Below, piece by piece: positions 10,990-23,781 of a stretch of DNA of 64,000 nt. The DNA comes from Selaginella moellendorffii. Lineage: Eukaryota; Streptophyta; Lycopodiopsida; Selaginellales; Selaginellaceae. The translations under genes and the position numbers were made by a program. Position 1 is the first letter of the stretch. Every line of letters begins with the position of its first letter. The stretch is taken from assembly GCF_000143415.4 (NCBI RefSeq), contig NW_003314283.1, positions 1,470,272 through 1,534,271 of the forward strand, in the 5' to 3' direction. The notes under the pieces were generated by a model, which saw only the letters and a list, made by a program, of their open reading frames with translations, did no database searches and was not told the origin of the DNA.

Positions 10990-13900
10990 CTGCATATACA
11001 TAATTTTTAAAGGATTAACTTGTTTGACGTTATGTCAAACCTCATAAACTTGTGGTTCAATTTGCCACAACACCTGATACAGTCCTTTCCATTGAGTAAG
11101 GAGCGCTTTATACAAACTGTATATCATAAGATTGAAAATAGACTAATATCAAAACATCCACTTTGTAATTTGCAGGTTGATGGGAGTTATATCACCATTG
11201 TTATCCCACTTATATATAGCCCAAGTCTTTGGTAAACTCTACTTGAACCAGTGGAAGAATGCTCATTAAATATTAATCCTAAAATCTAATATCAACAGCT
11301 CATGGCAATTGCAAAGGTAAACTCAACTTCGTTAACAGTATTAGATTATGACTATATAAGAGTTTATATGGTGAAACACTAATAAAACTTTACACTCTTG
11401 TAACATATGCATACCAAAGAGATGGCATATAACCATCTCAATTCGAATGATAAAAGTTGATGTATTTCGCAATTATCCCTTTGAAGGTTCATATAAGCCA
11501 TTCCACCAAACCATCTGACTATAGATGATAAGCACTTGTGAATGTGTAGTGTATCCTCAACTAAGACATTAAAATGTGAAATGTTTAATCCATAAATGCA
11601 AGATTATTATCTGGAGAACCTAGAATGACAAAGTCCAACCTAGCCCAAACCTCCATTATTGTCTCCCACAAGATCCACGTCCAGGCCATAGTAAAGATCT
11701 CCAAAAGAATCCACTCTGGACAATAATGCTGGAACACCACTCAATTAAGGAGGAAGTATTTAACAGCAATTGCAAACGCACTAGCAAAAACACTAACTTC
11801 CACTTAGTGAGTTAATTAGTTAGAAGCAATAATGATATATTTATTGCCAACAATCAACTGTGAAAAAGGCCTTATTAAGTTAAACACCACCAACTCAAAT
11901 GGATAGGAAACTACAATTGACTATAACTGTCCTTTTGTAGGACAAAGGGTAGTATTATGAGCTTAGTACCAAATACAACTATACACATACTAGATAACAT
12001 CACGTCATATATCCAGCTAATAGAAAAACTTGTGCAGCTTTTCAGTCACATGATGATGTCCCATATGCCTACTAGAATAAGAAAATCATGGTAGGCATGG
12101 AAAAAGTGTGGAATAATGATTAAAGGTATCACGAACCATAAATGATCATTAAGATTTGTCTCTACAAAATAAAGGAGGTCATTTTTAAGGCAATATTGAT
12201 GACATAGCAAGTCATTAACAAGTGATATAGAATTCTTAAACCTATTGTGAAGTTTTCAGATTCACAACTCAATCTTTTGATCCTCACAAATTTTGTCAAG
12301 AGAAGGTAAATCTAGCTTCGCACCTTGTGGACAGTAAACATCAAATACAACAACTACCAACAGCATTGAATCCTTGTCCAAAAAATTCACAAATGCTGGA
12401 ATAATAAACTTGTAAAAATATGAGAAGAGAATGAAAAAGGAAGAGGAGCTTAAGAAAGGGCATTCGCATTAATCATATAACTCATTGAGTGATGAACAAT
12501 ATCAAAATTATATGTTTGAAGCTTTAATGCCCACCAAGCAATATGACCAATCAAGTTTTTCCACTTTAATAACAAAGTAATTGCAATATGATCACTTTGT
12601 AGTAATGTTCAAGAACTATGTAGATATGTATGAAGTTTCTTGAAACCCCAAACTACTAGTAAACACTCCTCTATTGTGGAGTAATTCACCTCTACTAGTT
12701 GTAATGTACGGTTGATATATGTAATAAAATGGTATTGACCAAACACACTTAGGCTCTCTTGCATCAACATACCTTTAAGACCAATATTAGAAGTATCCAC
12801 ATGCAAAATAGTGTAGTTAATATATGCCAAAACTAAAGGAGTTGTTAACAACTCTTTGAGATATGTAAATGCTTGCTCACAGTTTACAAACCAAATGAAA
12901 GATGATGTTGATAAATTCAACAATACTCACAGTGGTTTTATACAATAAAAAAAATGATTAATGAAACAGTTGAGATATTGCACCTTGCCTAAAAAGCATC
13001 GCACATCATTCACATACTTTAGAATAGGAAACTAGAGAATAGCTACAAATGTTTCAAGATCAACTTGCAAACCTTCACAAAAAATACGGTACCCAAGATA
13101 AATAGTGTTCTTGGACCCACCATACAATTTGACCATTTGAACTTTAAACTAACTTCTTGCAGCTGATTCAACACCTTACAAATATCACAAATGTGTTCCT
13201 CCTATATCCCCTCTGAGTGGATGAAGACATCATTGATGAAGTCAGTAGTTACCTCCAGCATATCATAAAAAACATCATCCATCATCCATTGGAAAGTCGT
13301 TGAAGCATTATTCAAACCAAATGGCATGACCAAGAACTCGTACAAATTAAATGGTGTACAAAAGAAATCTTAGGAATATCTTCCTCGGCCATTGACATTT
13401 GCTAGTACCCAAAAGCAAAATTTAACTTGGTGAACCAATAACTTCTCCCCAAGCGATCCAAGAGATCGGTAGTGTGAGAAAGAGGGTATACATTTGGGAT
13501 CATTACTCCATTTAACAAATGATAATCAATGTAGAAATAAATATTTTTATCAAACTTTGTCACAAGATGAAGTTCACACTCCCAATAACTATATGACTTT
13601 TGGATAACACCCTTTTTCAACCTCCTTGACATTTATATATAAAATTTTGATTTGATTGGTGATCAATGATAAATAGAAATTATGATTGGACAAACATCCC
13701 CAATTGAAATAGAATGACGTGTTGTAATTTTGGCCCCAGACAACAAGTCAAATTCAAAGAGATTGGCATACTCCTTCATAAGCCGGTCAACCACTGCAAC
13801 ACAAAAGTCATTGAAGGAATCTAAAAAGGGAATAGAAGAACAAAACAAAAACATAGGAGGAAGTAATAAAACAATAAAAGTGATGAAGGCAAAAGGATGA

Positions 13901-14514
13901 AAAAAATATAGAAATGAGAGCAATATAAAAAATATAAGGAAGTATAAGATAATGGGGAAAAGCTGTAAAGTCACACTTGATATGATTGTGTTGCAACCAA
14001 TTCATATAAAGGATTAGGGCAAAATCTTAACTCGACAGCACTTGCAACAACTACAGCCTAAGCTTGAGAGTGTACTTTATTTTATGCACATATATATGTA
14101 TAACTATTGCCATAAAGAATGAAAATTGACTCTGCCACATGACATAAATGTAGATAGCAACATGTGACCATAGGCTGAGCAATAGAAGATAAACTCAAAC
14201 CTGTATTAACTAATACAAATAGAATAATAGGAGACATCTTATTAAGAAAATGAGTTTAGAAAGTAATACTAGATGAACTTGTGCCAAATAAACCCCTTGA
14301 TAATACTCCAGAAAGAAAAATGAAAGGGTCACAGACTTATTCATGCAAGAACCCTCTACTACTTGTACGACTCTTTATTTCTCAAAAACATCTCGGTGTC
14401 CTAACCTTCCACTACAACAGCACCAACAGGTTGTTGTTGACACTAAGGTCTCCACCCAGGAAATGGAGGTTGCTAATCCAGAAAATGTTAACATAACCAA
14501 TTTCATCACACGTT
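10990..14514 (-). pseudogene. Heavily decayed Ty3/Gypsy pol relic, unit 1
   Basis: Minus-strand translations show, from right to left: protease/RT linker (about 13663-14005), reverse transcriptase start (13402-13632, with DYHLLNGVMIPNVYPL and GRSYWFTKLNFAFGY), RNase H (12609-12923, with CEQAFTYLKELLTTPLVLAY and STIEECLLVVWGFKKL) and degraded integrase towards 11000. All domains are separated by stops and frameshifts. The relic is cut at 14514 by the non-autonomous LTR element and resumes at 20575. Clearly not functional. Confidence 0.82.
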
Positions 14515-16127
14515 TGTGAGACATAAATCCCTAAGCCCTAAAGTGGAGCCGAAAGGGTGCCACATGGTAGTGGCCAAAGTAGAAGCTAAATGAGCATAAC
14601 ACGTTTGGACTAAAAGCTTCAACTTAGACGGTTGAGAGTGGGAGTGGAACTCCCAACGAAGTGCTTGAGAAACGAACACAAAGCAAGCAGTAAGTGAGTC
14701 TTTAGAAAAGGGACACAAAAGGACCAATACATGACATATGAAAGTGTTGAGATGGAATCTGAGATAGAGTGTAATATAAACCCAAAACGGAGTTCGAGAT
14801 GGAGTCCGAGAAGAAATTCGAAATGGACCCAAGATGGAGTCCGATATGGACCTGAGATGAAGTCTAATATGGACCTGAGATGGACTTGAGATGGAGTCTG
14901 ATATAGACCCGAGATGGAGTCTGAGATGGACCCAAGATGGAGTCCAAGATGGAGTTCGAGATGGATCTGAGATGGAACCGAGATGGAGTCCAAGGTCAAG
15001 TCTGAGATGGACTTGAGATAGAGTCTAAGGTTGAGGCTGAGAAAGAAACTGAGACCAAGACTAAGACTAAGACCGAGACTGAGATCGAGACCAAAACCAA
15101 AACTAAGACCGATTCTAAGTCCAAGTCCAAATTCAAGTTCAAGGGTGACAACCCAAAGCATTCACCTCCTAAACCCTAAAGGGTTTAGTGAGCTCCAAAA
15201 GTATAGTGAGGGGAGGACTTTAGTGGAACCAGTTTGGCCAGGAAAGGCTAGTGTGACTAAGGAAGGCTATACTCATGTGTTAGGTGATAGTATATCCACT
15301 GAGGAGTCCAAACCTTGAGTGAATACAAACAAACAAATGGGGTAATTTAATAAAGTGTTCAAGAGCCGACTCTAGCTCCTTTGAGAATCAAATGGTCAAT
15401 ACTCCCAATCTAAGTGTGAGTGGCACTACTTACTTAGATATTTGGCGTGGCTTATTAGAACCTCGCTTGAGCCATATAGTGAGGCACTTAATAATGGAAG
15501 GTGGAGAGGGTACCCATGAGGCTTGTGTAGGGTTGCAGTATTTTGAAATATCATCCCAAAGTCCTATACTATAAAAAGGAAGAGGAGCAATCCTTTAGTG
15601 TAGTGACTAAAGACACAATCATATGGTGAGGAAGTCCCAGAGGACAGTGGGACTTAATGGTTAGGCCTTTAGGCCTTGACCTAGTGGTAGGGTTGGTGAG
15701 CATAACCCTAGATGAAAAGGGACTTGGTGGGGACAGAAGAAGGGATATTGGGGAAAGATGTTTCACATGTCTCTGGGCATTTTAAGGGTGCTAAGGTGTG
15801 GTCAAGGGATGACCACTCATGGATGGATGGCCCAATGTTTGAAAGATGGGATTGTGATGCAAGTGGTTTTGGACTATTAATGTGACAAAGATGAATAGGT
15901 ATGGCTTTAGTATAACGAGCTGATATATCAAAAGTACCTTTGGATGGGGATCGGACACGTAAAGCACTTAGACCAAGTGCAAATGCTAAGTGGCATAGAT
16001 ACCATTTATGGGGGTAGCATGTCCCGAAGTCCTAAATAGGACTTATGGAGGTTGTGAGTGAGACTCTTTTAAATAGTTAAAGTGTGGTTAAATGACTAAA
16101 GTAAAATGGAAAAATTAATTGCTTACA
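14515..16127 (+). repeat. 5' LTR (type C) of non-autonomous element, copy 1
   Basis: 1613 bp, TG...CA ends, immediately followed by ATT and a tRNA-iMet-type primer-binding site. Collinear with LTR A but lacks the nested chromodomain-Gypsy LTR fragment. Includes a minisatellite at 14744-15150. Confidence 0.82.
14744..15150 (+). repeat. Minisatellite in 5' LTR
   Basis: Irregular 10-11 bp repeats (GAGATGGAGTC / AAGATGGACC) grading into GACCAAGACTAAGACC. Open frames through it on both strands (for example 14619-15161 minus) reflect the repeat period. Confidence 0.88.
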
Positions 16128-16130
16128 ATT

Positions 16131-16141
16131 TGGTATCAAAG
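16131..16141 (+). other. Primer-binding site of non-autonomous element, copy 1
   Basis: TGGTATCAAAG starts 3 bp after the 5' LTR and resembles the initiator-Met tRNA primer site TGGTATCAGAG common in plant LTR elements. Confidence 0.75.
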
Positions 16142-18544
16142 TTGTTTTTTAGTCCAACTCTTATTAGTGGTCAAGTGTATCACCACTTGATATTAGCATT
16201 GGAAGGTTCTAAGAGTGGATCTTCCTTGAGGAGTAGCATATTAAGAGGGCATGACTCTCCACCTTTGTTCATATGTAAACATGTTAATAATGTGGTGAAT
16301 AAAAAGGGGCCAATAAGGGAATGATTTTGGGATCTTAGGAATAGTATAAAATTTTCCTCAAAGAGTTGAGGATGTGATCTATAAAAGCGTTTGATTTTGC
16401 AAGCTGGATAATGTTGTTGTGGTAAACAAGTATAGTTGAGATTACAGGAATGATGGAAACTCCTGAACAATAAAAGAGTCATAAAATTATCCTTATATAA
16501 TTGAGGATGGTGCTCAAGAATTTGAGATTGGAGTTAATGACCGTGGGATAGATAAAGACACAAGTCTTTGAAATGGTAGCCAAAGTTACCTTAAATAAAT
16601 GTTGGAACAACCCAAGGAGTTAGGGGTGTATTTAAAAGATAAGTTGATATTCTCATTATATGGACAAATAGTTCTAAAAAGCAAAGATAGCCCATATAGA
16701 ACAAAGGATAATTAAATGTTAGAGTAACACTTGCCAAAATGGTCTTTGAAAGTAGGACATGAATACAAAAAGTTATATTCTAATGAGTTAACACCTTAAA
16801 AGTAGCTATGATGTTAGGACTTTACAGGTCATCGGATTAGCAAAGTCCAAAGCCTGGATGATTTAGTGGAGTCAAGGGATGGTCCTAAAAGGATGGTGAA
16901 AGCTGTTAGACTAAGGTGGGTTTTACATTACAAAGGACTATAAAAATCATGAGATTTAAGTATGAGAACAATAGGTATTTTATTGATAGTAAAATATGCC
17001 ATACTAAAGTTGTGGGAAAGGTGTTCCTAGAAGAAAACAACTTTGGTATAAAGTTGTATATAAACACCATAGTGTAGTACTAACTGATAGTTGGCATGAG
17101 AAATAACTACTTTGGTCTTGGCAAAAACCTAAACACAAGTGAAAAGTGTCGTAAAAGTAGGCTCATGGAATTGATGGGGTGGAGACCCCAAATGTTTCAA
17201 GAGATGAGGCTTTGAAGTCAAGTTTGCTAATTCATGAGGACCCTTTGTCAAAGGAATTCCACTGGAAATGAGATTAGCATAGCCTAAACTAAAAAGCATG
17301 CAATTCAAATGTATGGACCCAAATAATAATGAAAGTGTGAAAGCATTAACAATGAGTTGTAGGATTTGATGACTATGAAGCAGCTAAATAAATATGTGGC
17401 ATAATTGATTGGATTGATAGAGGTTAATTTGTCAAGATTTCTTATTGGGATAAGAAGGTTAGATATGTCCCATAGGGGGATAAATTGCTTATATTACAAT
17501 ATAGTAAGTTAATATCATAAAGGGAAATGCTCATTGTTAAAGAAGGTCATCATTGGGACACCTAAAGAAATGCTATCTAATGTTGTAGAGACAGGAGAAA
17601 TCCGTCTATCTGAATTGGACAAATCCAAAAGGGATTTTGGCAAGGTTAGTCACGGGCATATAAAAGCCCATAAGTAGCAATATTAATCCTGGTATATGGG
17701 ATTATAAGGTGAGTATATCTAAATTGAAGAACCACTCCCTAGGCTATTAAGTAGGTTCATTCCTAAGATTACTTGCTAAGACATAATAAAAAGCGCAAAG
17801 CTATCCTTCTAGCATGAAGGAAAATAACCAAAAAAAACATGTGAGGCCAAAAGCAAGTAGTAAAATAAGAGGACCGAACTATAGTAATCAAAAAGCATAA
17901 CCGAGAGTAATTATCCAAGTTGGGATTGGAAAATTAAGTAGATACTCAAAGGTGTTGTTACTGGCAATTGTGATGCCATGGAGAGTCTAGAGTATGGAAT
18001 TATCTATGTTAGAACATATGACAATTAGAAAGTTTGTGAAAAAAGAGGTTTTAGCAATAAAGTCCCTTCAAAATTCCCAAAAACAATTCTAAATAAGTTA
18101 GTACCTAAAAAGATAAGTGTAAATGGTTCATAAAATACATGAAATTAAAGTGGCACAAGTGGCAGAAGTGTAGTTTTGAAGCTTGCCATAAGGCGAGGCT
18201 ATCAAAGTTGGGGAAGTAGTTCCTGAGTGTTTAAAGAGATGGTTTTGAACAAAACTTGATGGTTAAGAATTTTCATGCTTATGCATGAAACTATGTTACA
18301 CTAGTTGAATGACTTGTAAGAGAGATTGGCAAGTCGGGGGAACAAAAACCCTAGTTGAAGGTGTTGACTTCAAAAAGAAGTGGCCCATGGGGCTAAGTAT
18401 GGAAGAATCTATGCATAATCACAAACTTGTCAAGTGAGAGGATTTGACAATTCAGAGAAACTAGGTTTTTAAGCGTGATCCGTAACATACTTTATGTATA
18501 AATTGGTGCACCGACATGGGGAGTCACGCTAGGCATCTTGGAGT
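16142..18544 (+). mobile_element. Non-coding interior of non-autonomous element, copy 1
   Basis: About 2.4 kb with no open frame over about 100 codons and no gag, protease, RT or integrase motif in any frame. The unit 2/3 version (32791-35277) carries about 100 extra bp near 34215-34315 that is missing here. Confidence 0.7.
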
Positions 18545-20574
18545 TGTGAGACACAAATCCCTAAACCCTAAAGTGGAGCTAAAAAGGTGCCATGTGGTAG
18601 TGGCTAAAGCAGAAGCGAAATAAACATAATACATTTGGACTAAAAGTTTTGACTTGGACAATCGAGAGTGGGAGTGGAATTCCCAACAAAGTGGTCAAGG
18701 AATGAGCATGAAATAAGTAGTAAGTGAATCTCTAGAAAAGGGACACAAGAGGATCAATACATGACATGTGGAAGTGTCGAGATAGAGTCCGAGATGGAGT
18801 CCAAGAAGGAGTTTAACATGGACCCAAGACGAAGTCTGAGATGGAGTTCAAGATGGAGTCCAAGAAGGAGTTTAAGATGGACCCAAGACAAAGTCTGAGA
18901 TGGAGTCTGAAATAAACATGAGATGGAGTTCGATATGGACCCAAGATAGAGTCTAAGATGGAGTCTGATATGGACCCAAGATGGACCCAAAATAGAGTCT
19001 GAGATGGAGTCTAAAATGAATCTAAGATGGACCCAAGATAAAGTCTGAGATGGACCTAAGATGGAATCCAAGATAGACCCGAGATGGACTCCGAGATGGA
19101 CCCAAGATGGAGTTCGAGATGGAGTCCGAGATGGAATAATGACGGAGTCAAAGGTCAAATCCGAGATGGACCTAAAATAGAGTTCGAGGTTGAGGCCGAG
19201 AAAGAGACCAATATCGAGACAAAGATTGAGAAAGAGACCAAGACCGAAACCAAGACTAAGATTAAGACCAANNNNNNNNNNNNNNNNNNNNNNNNNNNNN
19301 NNNNNNNNNNNNNNNNNNNNNNNNNNNNNNNNNNNNNNNNNNNNNNNNNNNNNNNNNNNNNNNNNNNNNNNAGGATGAAAGCCCAAAGCATTTGTCTCCC
19401 AAACCCTAGGGGGTTTGGTGAACTCTAAAAGTATAATAGGGGGAAGACTTTAGTGGAGCCAGTTTGGTCAGGAAAAGCCAATGTGACCAAAGAAGGCTAT
19501 ACCCATGTGTTAGGTGATGGTATATTCACTAAGGGGTCTAAAACTAAAGTAAATATAGATAAACAAACTAGGTAGCTTGGTGAAGTGTTCAAGAATTAGC
19601 TCTAGCTCCTTTGGGAAATTGAATGGTAGATGTTCCCAATCCAAGTGTGGGTAACACTACCTACTTAGATACCTAGCATGGCTCATCAAAACCTCACTCT
19701 AGCCATATAGCTAGGGCACCTAAGGGCAAAAGGTGTAAAGATGTTGCGAATGTGACTTTGGGTATCGAAAGATACTTGTCAACTAATCCTTACGGACACT
19801 CTTTTTTTACTACTATGACGGCAAGAGGTCAATATAGTTGGATGGTAGTCTCTTTTGTGCTAGTAGAGTTAATTAAGCATTTAAAGTGTACTTAGACCAG
19901 ACAAGTAAGTACTTTTTGATACTTAAAATCACATTTGCAATAAAAAAGTACCTATAAAACTTGTGTAGAGCCACAGTGTTTCGAAATGTCATGTTAAAGT
20001 CCTAAACCGTGGAAAGGAAGTAGAAGAGTTCTCTAGTGTAGTGACCAAAGACACAATCATATGATGAGGAAATCCCAGAGGATAGTGGGATTTAATGGTT
20101 GAGCCTTTGGGCCTTGACCCAATGGCAAGGTTAACGAGCATGGCCCTAGATGAAAAGGGACTTAATAGGGATAAAAGAAGGAATATTAGGGAAAAATGTT
20201 TCCCATGTCTTTAGGCATCCTAAGGGTGTTAAGGTGTGGTCAAAAGGTGACCACTCATGGATGGATGACCTAGTCTTTGATAGATGGGATTATGATGTAG
20301 GTGGTTTTAGATTACGAATATGACAATGGTGAATGAGCATGGTTTTAATGTAATAGGCTAATATGTCAATGGTACATTTGGGTGTCAATTATAAAATTGG
20401 ACACATAAAGCATTTGGACCAAGTGCAAAGGTTAAATTTTATAAATCCCATTTATGGGGCTAGCATATCCCCAAGTCTTGAATAAGACTTATAGAAATTG
20501 TGAGTGAGACTCTTCTAAATAATCAAAAGTGTGTTTAAGTGATTAAAATAGAATGGAAAAATTAATTGCTTACA
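18545..20574 (+). repeat. 3' LTR (type A) of non-autonomous element, copy 1
   Basis: TGTGAGAC...TTGCTTACA, with the same nested 165-bp LTR fragment (19742-19907) as the other A copies. The minisatellite is interrupted by the assembly gap, so its true length is unknown. Confidence 0.8.
19272..19371. other. Assembly gap (100 N)
   Basis: Exactly 100 N inside the minisatellite. In units 1 and 3 the corresponding interval is only about 24-34 bp, so the gap length is a placeholder. It is a warning that the array assembly is not fully resolved. Confidence 0.98.
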
Positions 20575-21065
20575 ATGCCCAATAGTAAACATCACGACCA
20601 TGATTACATCCTTGCTCTTGTCTATAAACTTGGGAAGCAACAACATCAACCTCCATTCAAATAAAACTATCTCCCACAAAAAGATAAAAAGAGGTGATGT
20701 TTTATAACATTGTGCCAGGCAAAGAGCATTATTTGGCTCTGCAGAAACCAAGAGGCTCAGAAATAAACACTAATTTACATTATTAACTTAGATGCTCCTT
20801 GATGAATACAAACCAATTGCTAAATTACATCATCACAATCATCAACATGTTCAAATGTGCATTTGAAAATGTTTGAGAGAATGCTCCAATCTGCATATGT
20901 GTCACAAATTTTTGGGATCATATTTAGCATTTATATGAGTTTCCCACGTGTCTCCAAAAGATGATGTTCCAATGGTATAATAATTTGAGTGCCAAAGATG
21001 ATTGCTATCTTTGTTGGGAAGTGTATGATTATCTCAAGTGATTTGCCAAAATATAAAGAATATTA
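20575..21065 (-). pseudogene. Gypsy gag relic, right part (unit 2)
   Basis: Same sequence as 3910-4400. It continues the relic interrupted at 14514 by the LTR element, which is the basis for placing the insertion. Confidence 0.55.
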
Positions 21066-21088
21066 GCAGAAAGAAGGGGGCAATCCAC

Positions 21089-21826
21089 TTAAGTAATTAA
21101 ACCTCCAAGGATTAGACCATTCTCTAGTACAAAAATTCTAGATAAAACGGTTAGCATCTGTCTCTCTGCAGTTGCAATCATGCAACTCTTTTGAGTGCCA
21201 AGAGGCCTGCTTGTTGACCAGTTTGATTCCAAGGACGATCTGATGAACGTGTTGCTTGCGTCGTGTTTCAGAGCAGTTTGCTCTTGCATTCCATTCAGAT
21301 GGGAGCCTGACTGGTTTTTAGTTATCTAGCACCACAATCTGTTACCGTCTTTAACAACAGACTGTGCATCCACGGCAGGTTCACGCTCTTCATGCCCCCT
21401 TCAGCTGCTGAAACAACGGTTCTTTCGTGTCACTCACTAAGATTTTAGTTTTGGCTTCTGAAGCTTTTGTTTTGCTCTTACACGGGTAAGAGTATGTGCC
21501 TTTTCTGCCAAGGACCTCGGTCTTCAAGACACAGTGGGTATCAGCCCGGACTGTAATCCCGACAACCGAGCCTCTCCAAATAATAAGAAGTTAAAAGGTA
21601 CATACCTAAGTTCTTGACTGTTTCGCAGCTTTTAAACAGGAAGTCGCCCTCTTGAAGATGGTAAGAAACCCGCAGATTTTTCTTTGATGAGCTCTATGTG
21701 TTGGGCTACAAGGATGCTGCAGTGTGGGCAAATACAAATCCTTTGATCAATTTTAGAGGCAAGGCAGCAGCTGCTCCAGTTTGAAGATGCAACAAACGAT
21801 TGCTGTATCATACTAGAGGCATTCAT
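21089..21826 (-). pseudogene. Possible gene remnant upstream of synthase copy 2
   Basis: Equivalent to 4424-5272. The CPHC-containing stretch here opens at 21826 (64 codons) because the sequence upstream of it differs from copy 1. Unrecognised; may be non-coding. Confidence 0.25.
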
Positions 21827-22109
21827 GCGAAGGTAAAAGAATCTGGAACCGAATTATAGAGATTCTTTGGGACACCATTCTCTAGAGACTAGCATTTGTA
21901 CACAAAGAAGAAGAGAAGACTGACAAAGTTCCGTGTTCTACATGGTTGTCAAAAGAATCAAAAGTTGTCAAAAGAAACAAACAAGAAATTACATGTGAAG
22001 CTTCATGATCAGTTGTGTGACTTTGTCAATAGCGTTCTATTTTCCCAGCCCACGTTTGAGAATTTTCCAGTCAAGCGCGTAGGTACCGGGAAGGCAGGCG
22101 GCTTCCTGG

Positions 22110-22117
22110 TATAAAAG
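22110..22117 (+). promoter_or_regulatory. TATA box of synthase copy 2
   Basis: TATAAAAG, 106 bp before the ATG at 22216. Confidence 0.75.
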
Positions 22118-22215
22118 CCCAACCAGGGAAACCCAGGCAATTCATCGATCCCAGTCTACAATCTTCCATCCTCTAGCCTGAAATTTGAGATTTTTCTCTT
22201 TTTCTCATAACACCC

Positions 22216-23781
22216 ATGGCAAGTTCATATCCAAAGGACAAGATTGCATTCCTGTACATCCACAGAGAGAGTGGTGAGATTGGCTTCGTCTCACAATCTG
22301 CGTCCAGGCATGTCCCAGTACTAGCAGCCAAGTGCGATTTCTTGTTCTCCTCCATGGTCGCGAGCGACAAGGCGGAAGATTTAGAGGCGGCAAAGCAGGC
22401 CACACGCTCAGTTGCTCCAGATATGAACAAGTACACCATTTCCATGCTTGGAGCAGCAGCTGACCAGGAGTGGACAGCCACCGTCTACGAGAGATACATT
22501 GGGAACGGGTTCGAGGGCGTGGTTTTCATCCAGGATCCCAATCTCCAGGAGGAGGACAGCGAGAGCATGAGCTATCTGGCCTCTCTGCTGCTGGACAACG
22601 GCGTCATGACCAGAGATTGCCTTCTGGAGCCCTTCAGCTCGCACACACCTCAAGAGGTGGACGACATCACCTCCCAAGTTGTGGACATCATCGAGAAGAA
22701 TTACATCCACTTCCCAAAGCACGACCAGTGGTTCACAAGTGGGGGCAAGCAGAGGTTTGCGGACAAGGTGAGGTACCACGTCGCAAGAAACATTCCACTC
22801 GAGTTCGTCTTGCCCGCATTTCCAGTCAAGTCGTGCAATCCCGACAAGACTCTGGGAAAGTGCCCGGACAAGGCCGAGGAGCTGGCCATCCATTCCATGA
22901 AGATTGTTGCGGATCTCATCAAGGCCGTGTATGCTCCAGGCGTGCACTACAACGTCGCCTCGGATGGCCATGTCTTCTCTGATCTCGTCGGCTCGGACGA
23001 CGCTGCTGTGGATTCTTACGGCGAGATGTTTTGGGAGATGGCACACAATCTGTATCCCGGCCTTGTCAATTTCTTTCGCCTGGATGAGTTTCTGCTGGAC
23101 AACCACAGTGACAAAGACATTGCAAAGCTTATCTCCAACACCACCGTGGAGCATCCCGTTGCGACTGAGCTCACCGCCAATGCAGAGAATGCCAGGCGAG
23201 CTCTCATGTGCTTGTTTGGATGTGACGAGTCCACCGTCACCAAGGAGATCAAGGAGGAGCCGGAGACACGCAATCTATATCGTGGCTTCTCCAGGTTCAT
23301 GCTCGAGGACTTGTACGAACACAAGAGCTGCAAGAATCTCCCGTCAAAGTCGGCCAAGAAGAAGCTGTGCAGCCAGGTTGCCTTCCTCATGATCCTCAGG
23401 AACCGTGCATACTCGGCCATGGTGGAGTGGCTCTTCCCTTTGCAGCTGCGCATTTCCATCCACCCGCATCCAAACAGAGGTCCCAAGTATGGCATCAACA
23501 TCATCCATTCCTCTCTAGTGGCAGCGCAGCGTTCTTCCGAGGAGAAGAACTTCCACATCCCAACACCATGGCACAACGCGGTGGTGGAGCTGGCAGATGG
23601 CAAGTTCATGCTGCTGCACTCCAAAGTCATCCGAGGTTCGAGTATGCAGGCCAGAGAAATGGCCTGTGAGCAGCTCGACTTGAGTCAACAGTTGCTTCTC
23701 AAGCGTCAAGGCTACAGAATGACGCTGGTGACATATCCAGACGGCAGACCCAGCCACTACAGGCAGGTCAGTGTCTGCTAA
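22216..23781 (+). CDS. DIT1/PvcA-family isocyanide synthase, copy 2
   Basis: 521 codons, translation identical to copy 1, with the same family signatures at residues 202-211, 239-262, 412-418 and 449-458. By eye the nucleotide sequence also matches copy 1 across the frame. Both use TCC for Ser28, where copies 3-5 use TCT. It sits 16653 bp from copy 1 in tandem with matching flanks on both sides. The promoter block differs slightly from copy 1 around 21830-21960, so expression could differ although the protein would not. Confidence 0.88.
   Translation: MASSYPKDKIAFLYIHRESGEIGFVSQSASRHVPVLAAKCDFLFSSMVASDKAEDLEAAKQATRSVAPDMNKYTISMLGAAADQEWTATVYERYIGNGFEGVVFIQDPNLQEEDSESMSYLASLLLDNGVMTRDCLLEPFSSHTPQEVDDITSQVVDIIEKNYIHFPKHDQWFTSGGKQRFADKVRYHVARNIPLEFVLPAFPVKSCNPDKTLGKCPDKAEELAIHSMKIVADLIKAVYAPGVHYNVASDGHVFSDLVGSDDAAVDSYGEMFWEMAHNLYPGLVNFFRLDEFLLDNHSDKDIAKLISNTTVEHPVATELTANAENARRALMCLFGCDESTVTKEIKEEPETRNLYRGFSRFMLEDLYEHKSCKNLPSKSAKKKLCSQVAFLMILRNRAYSAMVEWLFPLQLRISIHPHPNRGPKYGINIIHSSLVAAQRSSEEKNFHIPTPWHNAVVELADGKFMLLHSKVIRGSSMQAREMACEQLDLSQQLLLKRQGYRMTLVTYPDGRPSHYRQVSVC

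Larger units (their letters stand above)
1..17778. repeat. Tandem segmental duplication, unit 1
   Basis: Position 1 matches 17779 and again about 34515, so the left two thirds of the window is a head-to-tail array of near-identical units. Gene copies 1 and 2 are 16653 bp apart and copies 2 and 3 are 16649 bp apart. Unit 1 is longer than unit 2 because it carries about 1.19 kb of extra sequence near 1030-2219. Unit boundaries are arbitrary since the window starts inside the repeating unit. Confidence 0.93.
14515..20574 (+). mobile_element. Non-autonomous (LARD-like) LTR retrotransposon, copy 1
   Basis: 5' LTR 14515-16127 (TGTGAGAC...GCTTACA), primer-binding site TGGTATCAAAG at 16131-16141, interior of about 2.4 kb without coding capacity, and 3' LTR 18545-20574 (assembled length inflated by a 100-N gap). 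The flanks ACGTT and ATGCC look like a target duplication decayed by C/T transitions only; the corresponding empty site exists near 46600-46620. The element spans the boundary between tandem units 1 and 2. It must have depended on enzymes of another LTR element. Confidence 0.8.
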
